A DNA stretch of 64,000 bases from Orientallactaga sibirica. Its lineage: Eukaryota > Chordata > Mammalia > Rodentia > Dipodidae. Both the position numbers and the translations under genes were made by a program. Shown one piece after another: positions 12,949 through 26,800 of this stretch. Each line of letters starts with the position of its first letter. Positions within the stretch are counted from its first letter, which is position 1. The DNA lies in the NCBI GenBank assembly GCA_036365145.1, contig JAEOAD010000888.1, forward strand, positions 1,901,501 to 1,965,500, written 5' to 3'. Under the pieces are notes generated by a model that worked only from the letters and a program-made list of their open reading frames with translations, was not told where the DNA came from and searched no databases.

Positions 12949-14812
12949 TTTGAGAGAGAGAGAGAGAGAGAGGAAGAGGCAGAGAGAAAGAGCAAATGGG
13001 CTCGCCAGGGCCTCCAGCCACTGCAAACGAACTCCAGATGCATGCGCCCCTTGTTGATCTGGTTTACGCGGGTCCTGGGGAATCGAACCGAGGTCCTTAG
13101 GCTTCACAGGCAAATGCCTTAACCACTAAGCCATCTTCCCAGACCTCCTTGTCAGGTTTTTTTTTTTTTTTTTCCCAGCCCTCCAGGCTGACCTGGAATT
13201 AACGTCTCAGGGTTTTGAGATCCTCCACCTCTGGGTTTCTGCGCCACCACGCCCGGCTTCTCCTTGTCGGTTTTTGAGACAGGGTTTCTGTACGTAACGC
13301 AGGCTGGCCTCGAGCTTATGGTCCTCCTGCCTCAGCCTCGCGAGTGCTTGAATTAGAGGTCTGCACCACCACACATGGCTCCCCTCTGCACATGCATCCC
13401 AGAATTTCCCAAGGATGATTTGTAAGGGTTTAGTGGCAGGGACAAGGGACATGCTCTAGAGTGCTTTGATACAGACCTCTGCACTCAGTCACCCGAGAGT
13501 GCATGAGCAGAGCACCCTGCCTGTCCTCATCATCTCCTGCCTTCTTCTTCTTTTAATTTTTGTTTATTTTTATTTATTTGAGAGCGACAGACAGAGATAA
13601 AGAGAATGGGCGCACCAGGGCCCCCAGCCACGGCAAACGAACTCCAGATGCATGGGCCACCTTGTGCATCTGGCTTATGTGGGTCCTGGGGAACTGAACC
13701 TTGAACTGGGGTCCTTCAGCTTCACAGGCAAGTGCTTAACTGCTAAGCCATGTCTCCAGCCCATCTTACCTTCTTTTTTTTTTTCGGGGGGAGGAGGGTT
13801 GCAGCTCAGGCTGGGAAATACTTTAAAGCTAGGAAAACTCCCACACTCAGGCCAGCCTGAGACTACATAGTGAACTCCAGGTCAGCCTGGGCTAAGGCAA
13901 GACCCTACCTCAAAACTAAAATGTTTAATTTTAGAGCCAGCACTTAAGAGGCAGAGTTAGAAAGACTGTCATGGATTCAAGGCCAGTCTGGGCTACAGAA
14001 TGAGTTCCAAGTCAGCCTGGGCTACAATGAGACCTTGCTTCAGATAAAACCAAAAAGTTTAGCTAGGTGTGGTAGCACATGCCTTTAATCCCAGCACTTG
14101 GGAGGCAGAAGTAGGAGGATCGCCATGAGTTTGAGGCCTTCCTGACACTACATAGTGAGTTCCAGGTCAGCCTGGGCTACAGTGAGACCCTACCTTGAAA
14201 ACAACAACAACAACAAAAAAAAACCTAAAAGTTAATTTAATCTTTTTTCAAGACAGGGTATCCAGTAGTTCAGGCTGTCCTTGGACCTGTTATGTCGCCG
14301 AGGATGGTCTTGAACCAATCCTCCTGCCTTTACCTCCCGAGTGCTAGGATTACAGCTATGTCCCTATAATCCATCTTCCCCTTTAAAGATCTACTCTACC
14401 GAGGCTATCATCTCTCCACCCTTTCCTCATCCTCACAACCAAACAAGACTCCCCTCTGCTGCTTGCAGATCCCAGCACTCTCACACACACCCCTTTCTCC
14501 TGCTCCTTGCACTGGCCTGAGTGCCCTCCACAGGATGAGAAAATGGACTCTGGTGTCCAGTACTTATGCCATCCTTCACACAGATTCTTGAGCATTTGAA
14601 GGTGAAAATCTAGTCACGTTATTGCTCTGCTTAAAATACCACCAAGTAGGCTTGGAGAGATGGCTTAGCAGTTAAGGTGCTTGCCTTAGAAGCTTAAGAA
14701 CCCAGATTCAACTCCCCAGGACCCACGTAAGGCAGATGCACAAAGTGGTGCATGTGTCTAGAGTTTGTTTGTAGTGGCTAGAGGCCCTGGTGTGCCCATT
14801 CTCTCTCTCTCA

Positions 14813-14855
<43 letters not shown>

Positions 14856-17800
14856 ATGCCACCAAGCTGGGCTTGGTGGCACACACCTTTAATCCCAGCA
14901 CTTGGAAGGCAGAGGTAGGAGGATTGCCATGAGTTCGAGGCCACCCTGAGACTACAGAGTGAATTCCAGGTCAACCTGAGCTAGAGTGAGACCCTACCTC
15001 GAAAAACCAAAAAAACAAACAAACAAACAACCTACCAAGTATATTTAGGAAACTCTTGAGCATGGCTTATGCAGATGTTCCATCATCTGGCATTTTTCTC
15101 ATGCAGTCACTGCCTCTTGCCCACATGGATGATCACACCCAGTTCCATCGCACCTTACACTTCTGAGCCTGTTCATGCTGTGCCTGACCCCTTCATTATA
15201 CCTCACTCCTCGGAGCTGGGAAAATACTCATTTGTCATGACATAGCTAAGGAGGCACCTCCTCCGTGAAGACCTCCTGACCTTCCTAGCCCAGGCAGAAT
15301 GAATAGCCTGCCTTTGGTCCATAGCTTCTGCCTTCTACCTATGTCTTCAGGAAGCATTCAACAGCACTTATTTCCTAACATGCCTGTCTCCTTCAGAGAG
15401 TCTTAAGTTCCTGGAGGACAGTGTGTACGTACAGTGGCTAGGACAAAGCAGTTCCCAATAAAACTTTGTTGGATGAATGGATGGGCAGATAAATAAATGA
15501 AAACATTGTGTAAAATATTTTCCTAAGGGGAAATAATAGAGGGAATGGATATGATCAAAATACATCATAGACAAACATGAAGTGTTATAATGAAACCCAT
15601 CATTTTGTGCAATTAATATGTGCTAACAAAACAGAAGTCTTTCTCTAAGCATGTTTGTAGGATTTATTAGGGAACTACGACACTTGGATACAGGATAATA
15701 CTTTTTATTAACTATTGCTGCTTTAATAGGCCAAGATGCTACCCTGTTTGCCATGAGATTGTACAATTGTGTATGCTTCACAGGCCAGGGCCACAGAGCG
15801 AGTTCCAGGTCAGCCTAGACTAGAGTAAAACCCTACCTCACCCCCCACTCCAAAACAGCTATATTTCTTTGTGCATCTGGCTTACGTGGGTCCTGGGGAA
15901 TCAAACCGGGGTCCTTTGATTTTGCAGGCCAGCACCTTAACTGCTAAGCCATCTTCTCCAGCCCTGCATTTGTATTTTGCCCACAGTGGCAAGAGGCCCT
16001 GCTGTGCCTATGCTCTCTGTCTCTCTTCCTCTCTCTAAAATAAATAAATAAAAATTTAAAACTATATAATTGGGGCTGGAGAGATGACTTAGTGATTAAG
16101 GCATTTGCCTGCAAAGCCAAAGGATCCCAGTTTGATTCTCCAGGACCCACATAAGCCAGATGCACAAAGGGGTGCATGCATCTGAGTCCATTTGCAGTGG
16201 CTGGAGGCCCTAGTGCGCCCATTCTCTCCCTCTCTCTCTCTTAAATAAATAAATAAACTACTTTAAATATATATATAATTAGGGGATGGAGAGATTCCTT
16301 AGTGGTTAAGGTGCTTGCCTGTAAAGCCTAAATACCCGAGTTTGATTACCCAGTACTCATGTAAAGCCAGATGCACAAGGTGGAATATGCATCAGGAGTT
16401 CATTTGCAGTGGCTGGAGGCCCTGATGCACCCATTCTCTCTCTCACTCTATCTGCCTGTTTCTCTCTTTCACTCTCATAAATAAAATATTTTAAAAAGCA
16501 AACTATAAAATTAAAAGTTAAAAAGCTATAAGTGGGGCTGAAGAGAAGGCTTAGCAGTTAAGGGCTTGTCCTGTGAAACCTAAGGACCCATGCTGTACTC
16601 CCCAGATCCCACATAAACCAGACACACAAGGTGATGCAAATGTGCAAAGTTGCATATGTGCATAAGATGATACATGCATCTGGAGTTCAATTACAGTGGC
16701 TAGAAGCCCTGGTGAATCAATTCTCTCTCTCTCATAAAAAAGCTATATGCATACCATGTAAAATTGTACATAACACACACACACACACACACACACACAT
16801 AAAATTTTAGCTGGGCACTATGGCTCATGCCAGCACTTGGAAGGTAAGATAGGTGGATTGTAAAGAGTTCAAAGCCATCCTGGGCTACATAGTGAGTTCT
16901 AGGTTAGTCTGGACTAGACTGAGACTCTATCTAAAAAAAAGTAAAGGGCTGGAGAGATTGTTCAGTGGTTAAGGCGCTTGCCTGCAAAGCCTTATGACCA
17001 GAGTTCAATTCCCTGTTACCCATGTAAAGATGCACAAAGTAGTGCATGCATCTGGAGTTTGTTTGCAGTAGCCAGAGGCCCTGGTGTACCCATTCTCTCT
17101 GCTGGGCATGGTGGCCTATGCCTTTAATCCCAGCACTCAGGAGGTAGAGGTAGGATGATCACTGTGAGTTCAAGGCTGGCCTGAGACTACATAGTGAATT
17201 GCAGGTCAGCCTTGGCTAGAGTAAAACTCAACCTCAAACTCCCCCCAAAAAATGCTTTTTCAAAAAAGGGCTGGAGAGATGGCTTAGTGGTTAAGGCATT
17301 TGCCTGTGAAGCCTAAAGACCTAGGTTTGATTCTCCAGGTCTCACTTAAGCTAAATGCACAAGGTGACACATGTGTCTGGAGTTTGTTTGCATTGGCTAG
17401 AGACCCTAGAATGCCCATTCTCTCTCTCTCCTTCTCTGTCTCAAATAAAATAAAATTAAAAAAAAAAAACTTAAAAAAAAAAAAGAAATACCCAAAATAT
17501 GTATGCTGTTTTTCCCTCAAGGTAGGGTCTTGCTCTAGAGCCCAGGCTAACCTGGAATTTACTATGTAGTCCCAGGTTGGCCTCAAACTTACGGTGACCC
17601 TCCTACCTCTGCCTCCCAAGTACTGGGATTAAAGGCGTGTGCCACCATGCCTGATGCATATACTTTTGAAACTATAATTTAAACCAGGTGTGGTGGCACA
17701 CACTTTTAATCCCAGCACTTAGGGAGCAGAGGTAGGAGGACTGCCATGAGTTTGAGGCCACCCTGAGACTACATAGTGAATTCCAGGACAGCCTGAGCTA

Positions 17801-20800
17801 CAGAGAGACCCTACCTCAAAAAACAAAAACAAACATACAAAAAAATTAAACTATAATTTAAAAACTATATATGTTATATATAATTTTGAAAACTCTGCAT
17901 ATTTTAAAACTTTGTATAAACTACATATAGTTTGAAAATTTGTACATTATTGGCATAGATAAAAATTAAAATTTCTATGTGCAACACTGTTACTTAAATT
18001 TAAAATGAGAGTCCCAAGCATTTGAAATGTGGCTTGCTTGAACCAGACGTGGCACTAAGACCAGGGTAAGGCTGGGGCCTTCCTTTTCTTCCTTTTCTCT
18101 GTCATGTTTATCAGCTTGGAAGCCAAATGGGGCGATGGGCTGAATTACATTACTCTGGCTGATCAAGCAGTGTGTTTGGGGCCACTCACCACCTTTGCCT
18201 CAGTAGGACAGTCTTGTAGCCACTTAATTATTTAATGCCCCAAACAAGATAACCCAAATCAGATAAACGGATGGCCATCCTAGGATGCTGAGCACTAGAA
18301 ATATCAATGTGTAGGGTCCAGCTGTGGCCTCAACATACAGGCCCCCTTCCCACGGGGATGCCCTGGGGACATACGCGATGAGGTTGAAGTAGTCCTTGTT
18401 GGACAACTGCTGCTCCAGCAGCAGTCTCAGGGCATGCTGGATATGAATAATGTACATGGAATTGCTCACGGAGACGTCCAGCAGTATAACCACCCTACAG
18501 AGAAACACAAGCTTTAAGACGAGAACTGAATCTCTCAGATAATGTTCATTCTGTTCCGTTTTACTATTTAACGTTTTTCCAGAGGCATTTCGCATGCCAA
18601 ATTCATAGCTGGTCGGAAAAAAAAAAAAAAAAACCAAAACTCCATGGTTTGAGAGGTGGGTTTATAACAGTACACTAAGGGGGTCATGGAACCTTCTCCC
18701 ACTCTTCCCTGATGAAATAAAGTCTCAAGGTGGAGATGGGTTAAGAGCTGATAACTGCCTCTATTGATTTTCATAGATTTCTTTATTTTTACTCACTATT
18801 ATTAATTTTTTTGAGACAGGGTCTCACTCTGTAGCCAAGGCTGGCCTAGAATTTGAGATCCTCCTGACTTAGTTTCCCAAGAGCTGGAATTACAGGCAGT
18901 ACTCATCATGCCTGGATAATTTCTTTGTTTTAAAGAAATAACTCATCATTTTAATAGGTCAGGGTCATTGTAGGGAAAACAGAAGCAAGGTGAACAAGCA
19001 GGGTGAGAGTTAGGCATGGCTGGGCCTCTGGACCTCTTGGGGAAAAAATTAATATATTTTTTATTTATTTATTTATTTAATTAATTTTTGAGAAAGAGGC
19101 AAAGAGAGAGAGAATGGAATCACCAGGGCCTCCAGCCATTGCAAATGAACTCCAGATGCATGCGCCCCCTTGTGCTTCTGGCTTACATGGGTCCTGGAGA
19201 ATTGAACCGGTATCCTTTGGCTTTGCAGGCAAACACCTTAACCACTAAGCCATCTCTTCAGCCCAGAAAATTTTTTTAATGTTTATTTGTACTTTTTTAT
19301 TTTTTTTAAGATTTCTAGCTCAGGCTCCATCCCACCTCCTTCTCCACCCGCCTTTTTTTTTTTTTTTTTTGACCTGGAATTCACTATGTAGTCTCAGGGT
19401 GACCTCGAACTCACAGCTATGAATCCTCCTACCTTGGCCTCTCGAGGGCTGGGATTAAAGTCATGTGCTAACACACCGGGACCTTCTCCTTTTATTATTT
19501 CATATCTTTACTTTTCAAATTTTTTACTTTTATTTATTGAGGGATAGATAATGGGCATGCCAGGAGCTCTAGCCACCACAAACAAACTCCAGATATGTGT
19601 GCCACCATGTGCATCTGGCTCATATGGGTTCTGGGGAATTGAACCTGGGTCCTTAGGCTTCACAGACAAGAACCTTAACTGCTAAGCCATATCTGCAGCC
19701 ATTTTTAATTTTTATTTTATTTTATTATTATTATTTTGGCTTTTTGAGGTAGGGTCTTGCTCTAGTCCTGGCTGACCTGGAATTCACTCTTTATTCTCAG
19801 GGTGGCCTTGAACTCGGCAGTCCTCCTACCTCTGCCTCCTGAGTGCTGGGATTAAAGGTGTGCGCCACCATGCCTGGCTATTATTTATTTATTTATTTTT
19901 ATTTTATTTATTTCAGTGCGTCTGCAGGGTCTGATTGTCCCTGTATCATGGGTGCAGCCGGCAGTGCTAGGTACAGAATGGCAGGCTACAGTGTCTGCTG
20001 GGGTCCTTGTTGCTTGGGGACCAGCCCTTTCCATGGCCTGCCCTGCCCTACAGTAGGCAGAAGCAGGCCTGGTCAAGGGGCTCCAGCCAGCAGCCTGTGT
20101 GCGCTGACACAGAACCGTGTGGTGCTCCCCCAGAAGTCTGTTCCTTGTGGCTTCCGCCAGCTTCAGTGTGGAATGAGCCCCGTATTTTTTAAACTTTATT
20201 TTTATTTATTAGAGAGAGAGAATTGCTTCATATCTTATTATTCCACCTCCTCTCTCCATTCTCATATTAAGACAACCAAGGATAGCAAAAGAAAACCCAT
20301 CAGCTTTAAAGTCAGAAGAGAAAACCGTTTTCCTTTTGTCCTTCCCTTCCCTTCCCTTCCCTTCCCTTCCCTTCCCTTCCCTTCCCTTCCCTTCCCTTCC
20401 CTTCCCTTCCCTTCCCTTCCCTTCCTCCCCTCCCTCCCTTCCCTCCTCTCCCCTCCTCTCTTCTCCTTTCCCTTCCCTTCTCTTCCCTTCCCTTCCCTTC
20501 CCACCCCTATTTTTCCTTTCCATTACTCTCTCTCTTTTTTTTTTTTTAGTTTTTCGAGGTAGGGTTTCATTCTAGTTCAGGCTGACCTGGAATTCACTCT
20601 GTATTCTCAGGGTGGCCTCGAACTCACAGTGATCCTCCTACCTCTGCCTCCAGAGTGCTGGGATTAAAGGTGTGCTCCACCATGCCTGCCCCCCCTTTTT
20701 GTTTCGTTTTGATTTGTTTTGTTTTTGAGACAGTTTCTAACTCTGTAGCCCAGGCTGCCCTCAAACCTGTAGTGATCCTCCTGCCTCAGCCTTCCACGTG

Positions 20801-23800
20801 CTGGAACACAGTCACGTGTTACCCCCACCCAGCTCTCGGGCTGCTTTTTAGCAGAGAGAGCAGTTCCTGTCCTCGTGATTGATGATGGTGGTGCCTGAAG
20901 ATTCCCCTTCTCCTATCTCAGCGATGGCTTTCGAGGCCACCCACAGGGAATGATGTGCTGGGATGGCACTGGACTGCACAGCAGACCCAGGAAGGACCAC
21001 AGCACTGGTGGGGAGAGGGGGAGTACCTCTTTTCGCAGACAGTGCCCCAGATTCTTCGGCTGGCCAGGGAAAGCCACTCCACTCGCCTCTCATACATCCG
21101 CACGGCTCTCCCAAGCTGCTTCTGTAAAGCATAGGCCACCAGGTGGGAGGCTGCCAAGGGTGGCAGATTGGGGGCAGGGGCAGAGAGGCCCGCCAGGTGG
21201 CTCCTGGGAATGGTGTGTCAGGGCAGTGTGAACATTCTAAGTCAGGGCAAGTCCTGCTCAAGACTAGGAAGCGGAGAGACAAAGTATTCCAATGATTCTA
21301 ATGTGGGAGGAGGCAGGGCTTGCTCCAAAGGATCAGAGACCCTTGTTTGTGGCATCTAGGTCCTCTCCTTGGGAAGTGTTTTCAAGGGAGGACACAGCAA
21401 ATCTTTGTACCAGGGAGTTACGGGTCTGTGGCGTAGTGTTTCCAGAGCCCTGGGCACATCCTTACACCCATCTTCCTACTGGCGGGGTCCATCACTGACC
21501 TGGTACTCATAAAGGAAAGGTGTGTCCACGTGGATGTTCTTCACTGTCCCATCGTGCCATTCAAATTGTACCATTGCCTTCTGCACTCGGGTGGGCAGGA
21601 CAGGGAGGAGGCATGTATGCAGAACGATGATATTTAACTTGGTTACTGGACTCTCCAGCTCACATGTGCCAGAGAAATTGGTTCTGAACACCACCAAAGG
21701 TCAGAATTCTCCACCCACTCACACACACCACCACCACCACCACCACCACCACCACCCACCACCACCACCACCACCACCACCACCACCACCAGGCTATTTG
21801 CCTTGCCTGAAACTTTCAGGAGGGGGCCCCTAAATGAATCATGCTTGAGAACAAGCCAGGTGCCTTTTGAATACCAGAGTCATTAAAATGTAATTGGAGA
21901 GTTTTGGTAATACAGAGTGAGTCAGAAACATTAAAAAACAGGTGGGGACTGGAGAAATGGTTCAGCGGTTAAGACACTTGCCTGCAAAGCCAAAGGACCT
22001 AGGTTCGATTTTCCAGTACCCACATATAGCAAGATGCACAAAGTGGTGCCTGCATCTGAAGTTCATTTGCAATGGCTAAAGGCCCTGGGACACCCATTCT
22101 CTTTCTTACTCTTTCTCTCTCTCCTTGCAAATAAATAAAAAAAAATATTTTTTAAAAACAGACAGGGGGCCGGGTGTGGTGGCGCACACCTTTAATCCCA
22201 GCACTTGGGAGGCAGAGGTAGGAGGATCGCAGTGAGTTCAAGGCCACTCTGAGAATACAGAGTGAATTATAGGTCAGCCTGGGCTAGAGTGAGACCTTAC
22301 CTTGAAAAACCAAAAACAAACAAAAACAAACAACAACAAAAAAAAACACAGGTGGACTGGAAAGATGGCTCAGTCATTAAAGGTGCTTGCTTGCAAAGCC
22401 TGATGGCCTGGGTTCATTTCCCCAGTACCCACGTAAAGGCAGGTACAGAAAATGACATATGCATCTGGATTTCGTTTACATAAGAGGCCCTGGCATGCCC
22501 GTTCTCTCTCTGCTTGCAGATAAATGAATAACTTTTTTTTCGAGGTAGGGTCTCATTCTAAGTCCAGGCTGACCCGGAATTCACTATGTAGTCTCAGGGT
22601 GGCCTCAAACTCACAGTGATCCTCCTACTTCTGCCTCCCAAGAGCTGGGATTAAAGGCGTGCACCACCACGCCTGGCTCATCTATTCTTTTAACTATCCA
22701 TTCATTCATCTATCCCCTCATTAACATTTCTATCCATCCAACTACACATCATTCTTTTCCTTCTCCCTACTCTTCCTTCCACCTGCCATCCACTTCACCA
22801 TGCAGGGAGCGTCTATTGACTGTGCATTTGTACTAGACATGGAAGACAGAGTTGGAGAAGGGTGTTTTAAAGGCTCATACTTGGTATGAGGCGGAAGAGG
22901 GGGCAGAAAGAATGTAAGAGACAAAGGAAGGGTAGGACTCCTTACAACATGCTCCTCCAGACACAAAATGGCCTGGATATCCATGACCTCACAGTGCCTG
23001 ACACCACCTACACAAGACCATCATAGTAGGAGGAAAAGATCATGACATCAAACTGAAAAGAGAGACTGATTGAGAGGGGGAGGGGATATGATGGAGAGTG
23101 ATGTTTCAAAGGGGAAAGTGGGGGGAGGGAGGGAAGTACCATGGGATATTGTCTACAATTAAAGAAGTTGTCAATAAAAAAATGAAAAAAAGAAAAAACA
23201 AAAGTAAATAAATAAATAATATTAAAAACAACAAAAAAAGGCTCATACTTGGTATGGATTTACATGCATGGATGTATTACGGCAGCAATCATAGAAGTCT
23301 ATACTCACTGCCTTCATAGAGGGTGACAAGAGAACAAGTTTGTCCTATTGAGTGGAGGAGAACATTCGTGGAGGAGGTGGCCGTGGTAGCTAACTTAATC
23401 CCTCTTGCTTTGTCTCCCAAGTTTCGTTTTCAGATCTTTGAAAGCCAGCAGTCACTGTAGATTTTTTGGTTTGTTTACTTATTTTTTTTAAAGGTAGGGT
23501 CTCACTCTAGCCCAGGCTGACCTAGAATTCACTCTGTAGTTCCAGGCTGGCCTTGACCTCACAGAGATCCTTCTATCTTTGCCACCACACCTGGTCTTGC
23601 TTATTTATTTTTGCTTTGGTGCTGGGGATTGAGCCCAAGGGCCACATGTATGTTGAGTAACACTCCACCCTTGAGCTGTGTCTCCAGCCTTGTGATACTA
23701 CACTGCTCTGGAGTCCAGAATGGAAAGCTTACATCCCACCCAGGCCCTCAGGCCCCTGGCTCCTCTGGCTCTGCCCCAGGAGCCTGACTATAGGCCTGAA

Positions 23801-26800
23801 TATACCATAAGACTGGAAGTGCCACAAGGAAGCATGCCCCACTGGGGGCTGGAGAGAAGAACCTGAGTTTGCATTACCTCGTGGACAGTAGATGATACTG
23901 TTTTCTGGAGAATAGGCACAAATTCTTCCACAGGAGAGAAGGCATTGGGTGCCAGGACCTGATATAGGTTTAACTTCTTAGCTTAAAAAGAAAAGTTGAA
24001 TTTGAGCCATCTTCCCAGGGATCCAAGCCTTTGAGTCAGCCATCTGGGCCCTGGGAATGGCTTTCCTGCACATTTACCTTTTAGGCTATTAGTCTTGAGC
24101 CATTCTGCGGAAGTCTTGTCCAAGTTTGGGAACTCAATTGTGAGTGGAGCGTCATGCCTTGATGGTTTGGGTAAGAGACTTGTGTATGGCCCCTTTGCAA
24201 TCTCTGTAGAAATCTAAATTAAAAATAAAAGCCGGGCCGGGTGTGGTGGCACATAGCTTTAATCCCAGCACTTGGGAGGCAGAAATAGGAGGATCACCAC
24301 GAGTTTGAGGCCACCCTGAGACTACATAGTGAGTTCCAGGTCAGCCTGGGCTAGAGTGAGACCCTACCTCAAAGAAAAAAAAAAAAAAAAAAAAAAGCAA
24401 AAAAAGCCGGGCATGGTGGCACACACCTGTAATCCCAGCACTTGGGAGGCTGCGGTAGGCTGACTGTCATGAGTTAGAGACCAGACTGGGCTACAGAATG
24501 AACTCTAGGTCAGACCCTGCTTCAAAATGAATAAAAAATAAAACTGTCAGTACATACTCATGTTTTTTTTTTTTTTTGTTTGTTTGTTTGTTTGTTTTTT
24601 TGGTTTTGCGAGGTAGGGTCTCACTCTGGTCCAGGCTGACCTGGAATTCACTATGTAGTCTCAGGGTGGCCTCGAACTCTCGGCGATCCTCCTACCTCTG
24701 CCTCCCAAGTGCTGGGATTAAAGGCGTGCGCCACCACGCCCAGCTCATACTCATGTTTTAAAGCTGGGAAGCTCTCCCCTGCTCTCCTGACTGCTGCTCC
24801 CCCCACATGTGGCATCTTAAATACTACCAGGTAGAATAAGGCAATTCTGTCTTCCCCTCGCACCATCCCCTCTCCTTCTCTGAGGATTTGTGGAATTTCC
24901 AGGGAAGAAGATGTATCCAGCAATCTCCTTCTGCTCCCATTTACCTACCCTCTTCACCTTGCCCTCCCCTCCCCACAAACTCCAAACTACAGGTTGCTCC
25001 TCGGTAGGCTCAAATCACAGGCTTGTGGAACTCATATACAAGTCACTTAGGGAGCTCTGACCTAACCCAGCAAGCCTCTCCTCATGCACGGTAAGGAAGT
25101 AAAGGCGAGGCTCTGAGAGGGTAGTCCGCACAGCTAGTGTGGCGCTAACACAAAGGCCATTCTGAGGCATGAAGAGTCACCTACTTCCTTCATGGTGGCA
25201 GCCAGCTCCTCACACGGACTGCTATGGCGCAGGGCTTGTACATGGCTGAGGAGGCTGTGGGCCTTCTGGATTTCTGCCAGGAGCTCGTCCACATCCCTAT
25301 TGGTATAGAGCTGGGGGTGACGGGAACAATCAGCTCTTCAGCAGTCACCAAGGCAGAGAAGGGCAAGAAGCCAAATCAATCTGCAAGTCTGTTTAGAGCA
25401 GAGGTTAACTGGGCTCCATGTGCCAGGCAGAGCCCACAACATGTCCATTCTTTGTGCACAGTGTTGGCTTGTACGATTCTAAACAACTGGAGGATTTTCC
25501 AAATTTAAAAATATAAAAAAGCTGGAGGGGTGGCTCAGCGGTTAAGGTGCTTACCTGGGAAGCATCAGGACCCAGGTTTGATTCCCCAGGACCCACATAA
25601 GTCAAATGCACAAGGTGGCACATGCATCTGAGTTTGTTTGTAATGGCTAGAGGCCCTGGTGTGCTCATTCTCATTCTCTGTCTCTTTCTCACTCATAAAT
25701 AAATAAATAAATTAATTAATTAAATATTTGGGCTAGGGAGATTGCTTAGCAGTTAAGGTGCTTGCCTACAAATCCAAAAGACCCAGGTTTGATTCCCCAG
25801 GACCCACATAAGCCAGATGCCCAAGATGACACATGTATCTGGAGTTCATTTGCAGTGGCTGAAGGCCCTGGCATGCCCATTCACTCTCTCTGTCTCTGTC
25901 TCTCATAAAATAAGTAAAAAGAATGTTTTTAAAAATGTAAAAGATGGAGCGAGGCGTGGTGGTGCACGCCTTTAATCCCAGCACTCGGGAGGCAGAGGTA
26001 GGAGGATTGCTGAGAGTTCGCCTCACAAGTGTTGGGATTAAAGGTGTGTGCCACCACTCCTGGCCTTAAATCCTTTTTTATTTTTATTTTTGACTGGGTC
26101 TTGTAGCTCAGGCTGGCCTCAAACTCTCAATAAAGCTGAGGATGACTCTAAACTGATCCTCCTGCATCCACCTCTCAGTGCTGGGGTTACAGACGCACAT
26201 CACCACACTAGTTTAGGCAGTACAGGGCATTGAACTCAAGGCTTTGTGCATAGGCAAGCCCTCTACCTATATCCCCAGACCCCATGCTTTCCTTTTGATG
26301 TGATGGAAATATCTGGAAACTAGATAGGGGCATTGGTTGTACAAATACTGTGAATGTGTGAAATGCCTGACTTTAAAGTGATTCACAGGGCTGGAGAGAT
26401 GGCTTAGCAGTTAAGGCGCCTGCCTGCTAAGCCCAAGAACGTCAGTTCCAATCTCCAGGTCCCACATTTAGCCAGATGCAAAAGTGAGGCAAGGGCACAA
26501 TGCTGCACTTGCCCACAAGGGGGCGCACACATCTGGATTTCATTTGCAGTGGCTGAGAGACTACTGGCACGCCATATTCTCTGTCTTCCTCTCCCTCTCT
26601 CTCTGTCTCTTCTCTGTGTCTCTCTTCAAAAAATAAATAAATAAATAAATAATAAAGTGATTCACATTATGTGAATTTCACTGTATTTAAAAAATACATT
26701 ATTTATTTGCAAGGAGAAAGAGAGAGAGAGAAGCAGAGAACTCCATCTGCTGCAAAGGAACTCCAGATGCACACATTATTTTGTGCATCTGGCTTTATGT

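Noticed and set aside
19843..20562. 239-codon open frame on plus
   Set aside because: It runs through a B1 end, unique intron and the CCTTC microsatellite; the long Phe/Pro/Ser run is the repeat. No gene.
21522..21833. His/Pro-rich plus-strand frame
   Set aside because: It is antisense to exon 12 and then runs through the CAC microsatellite.
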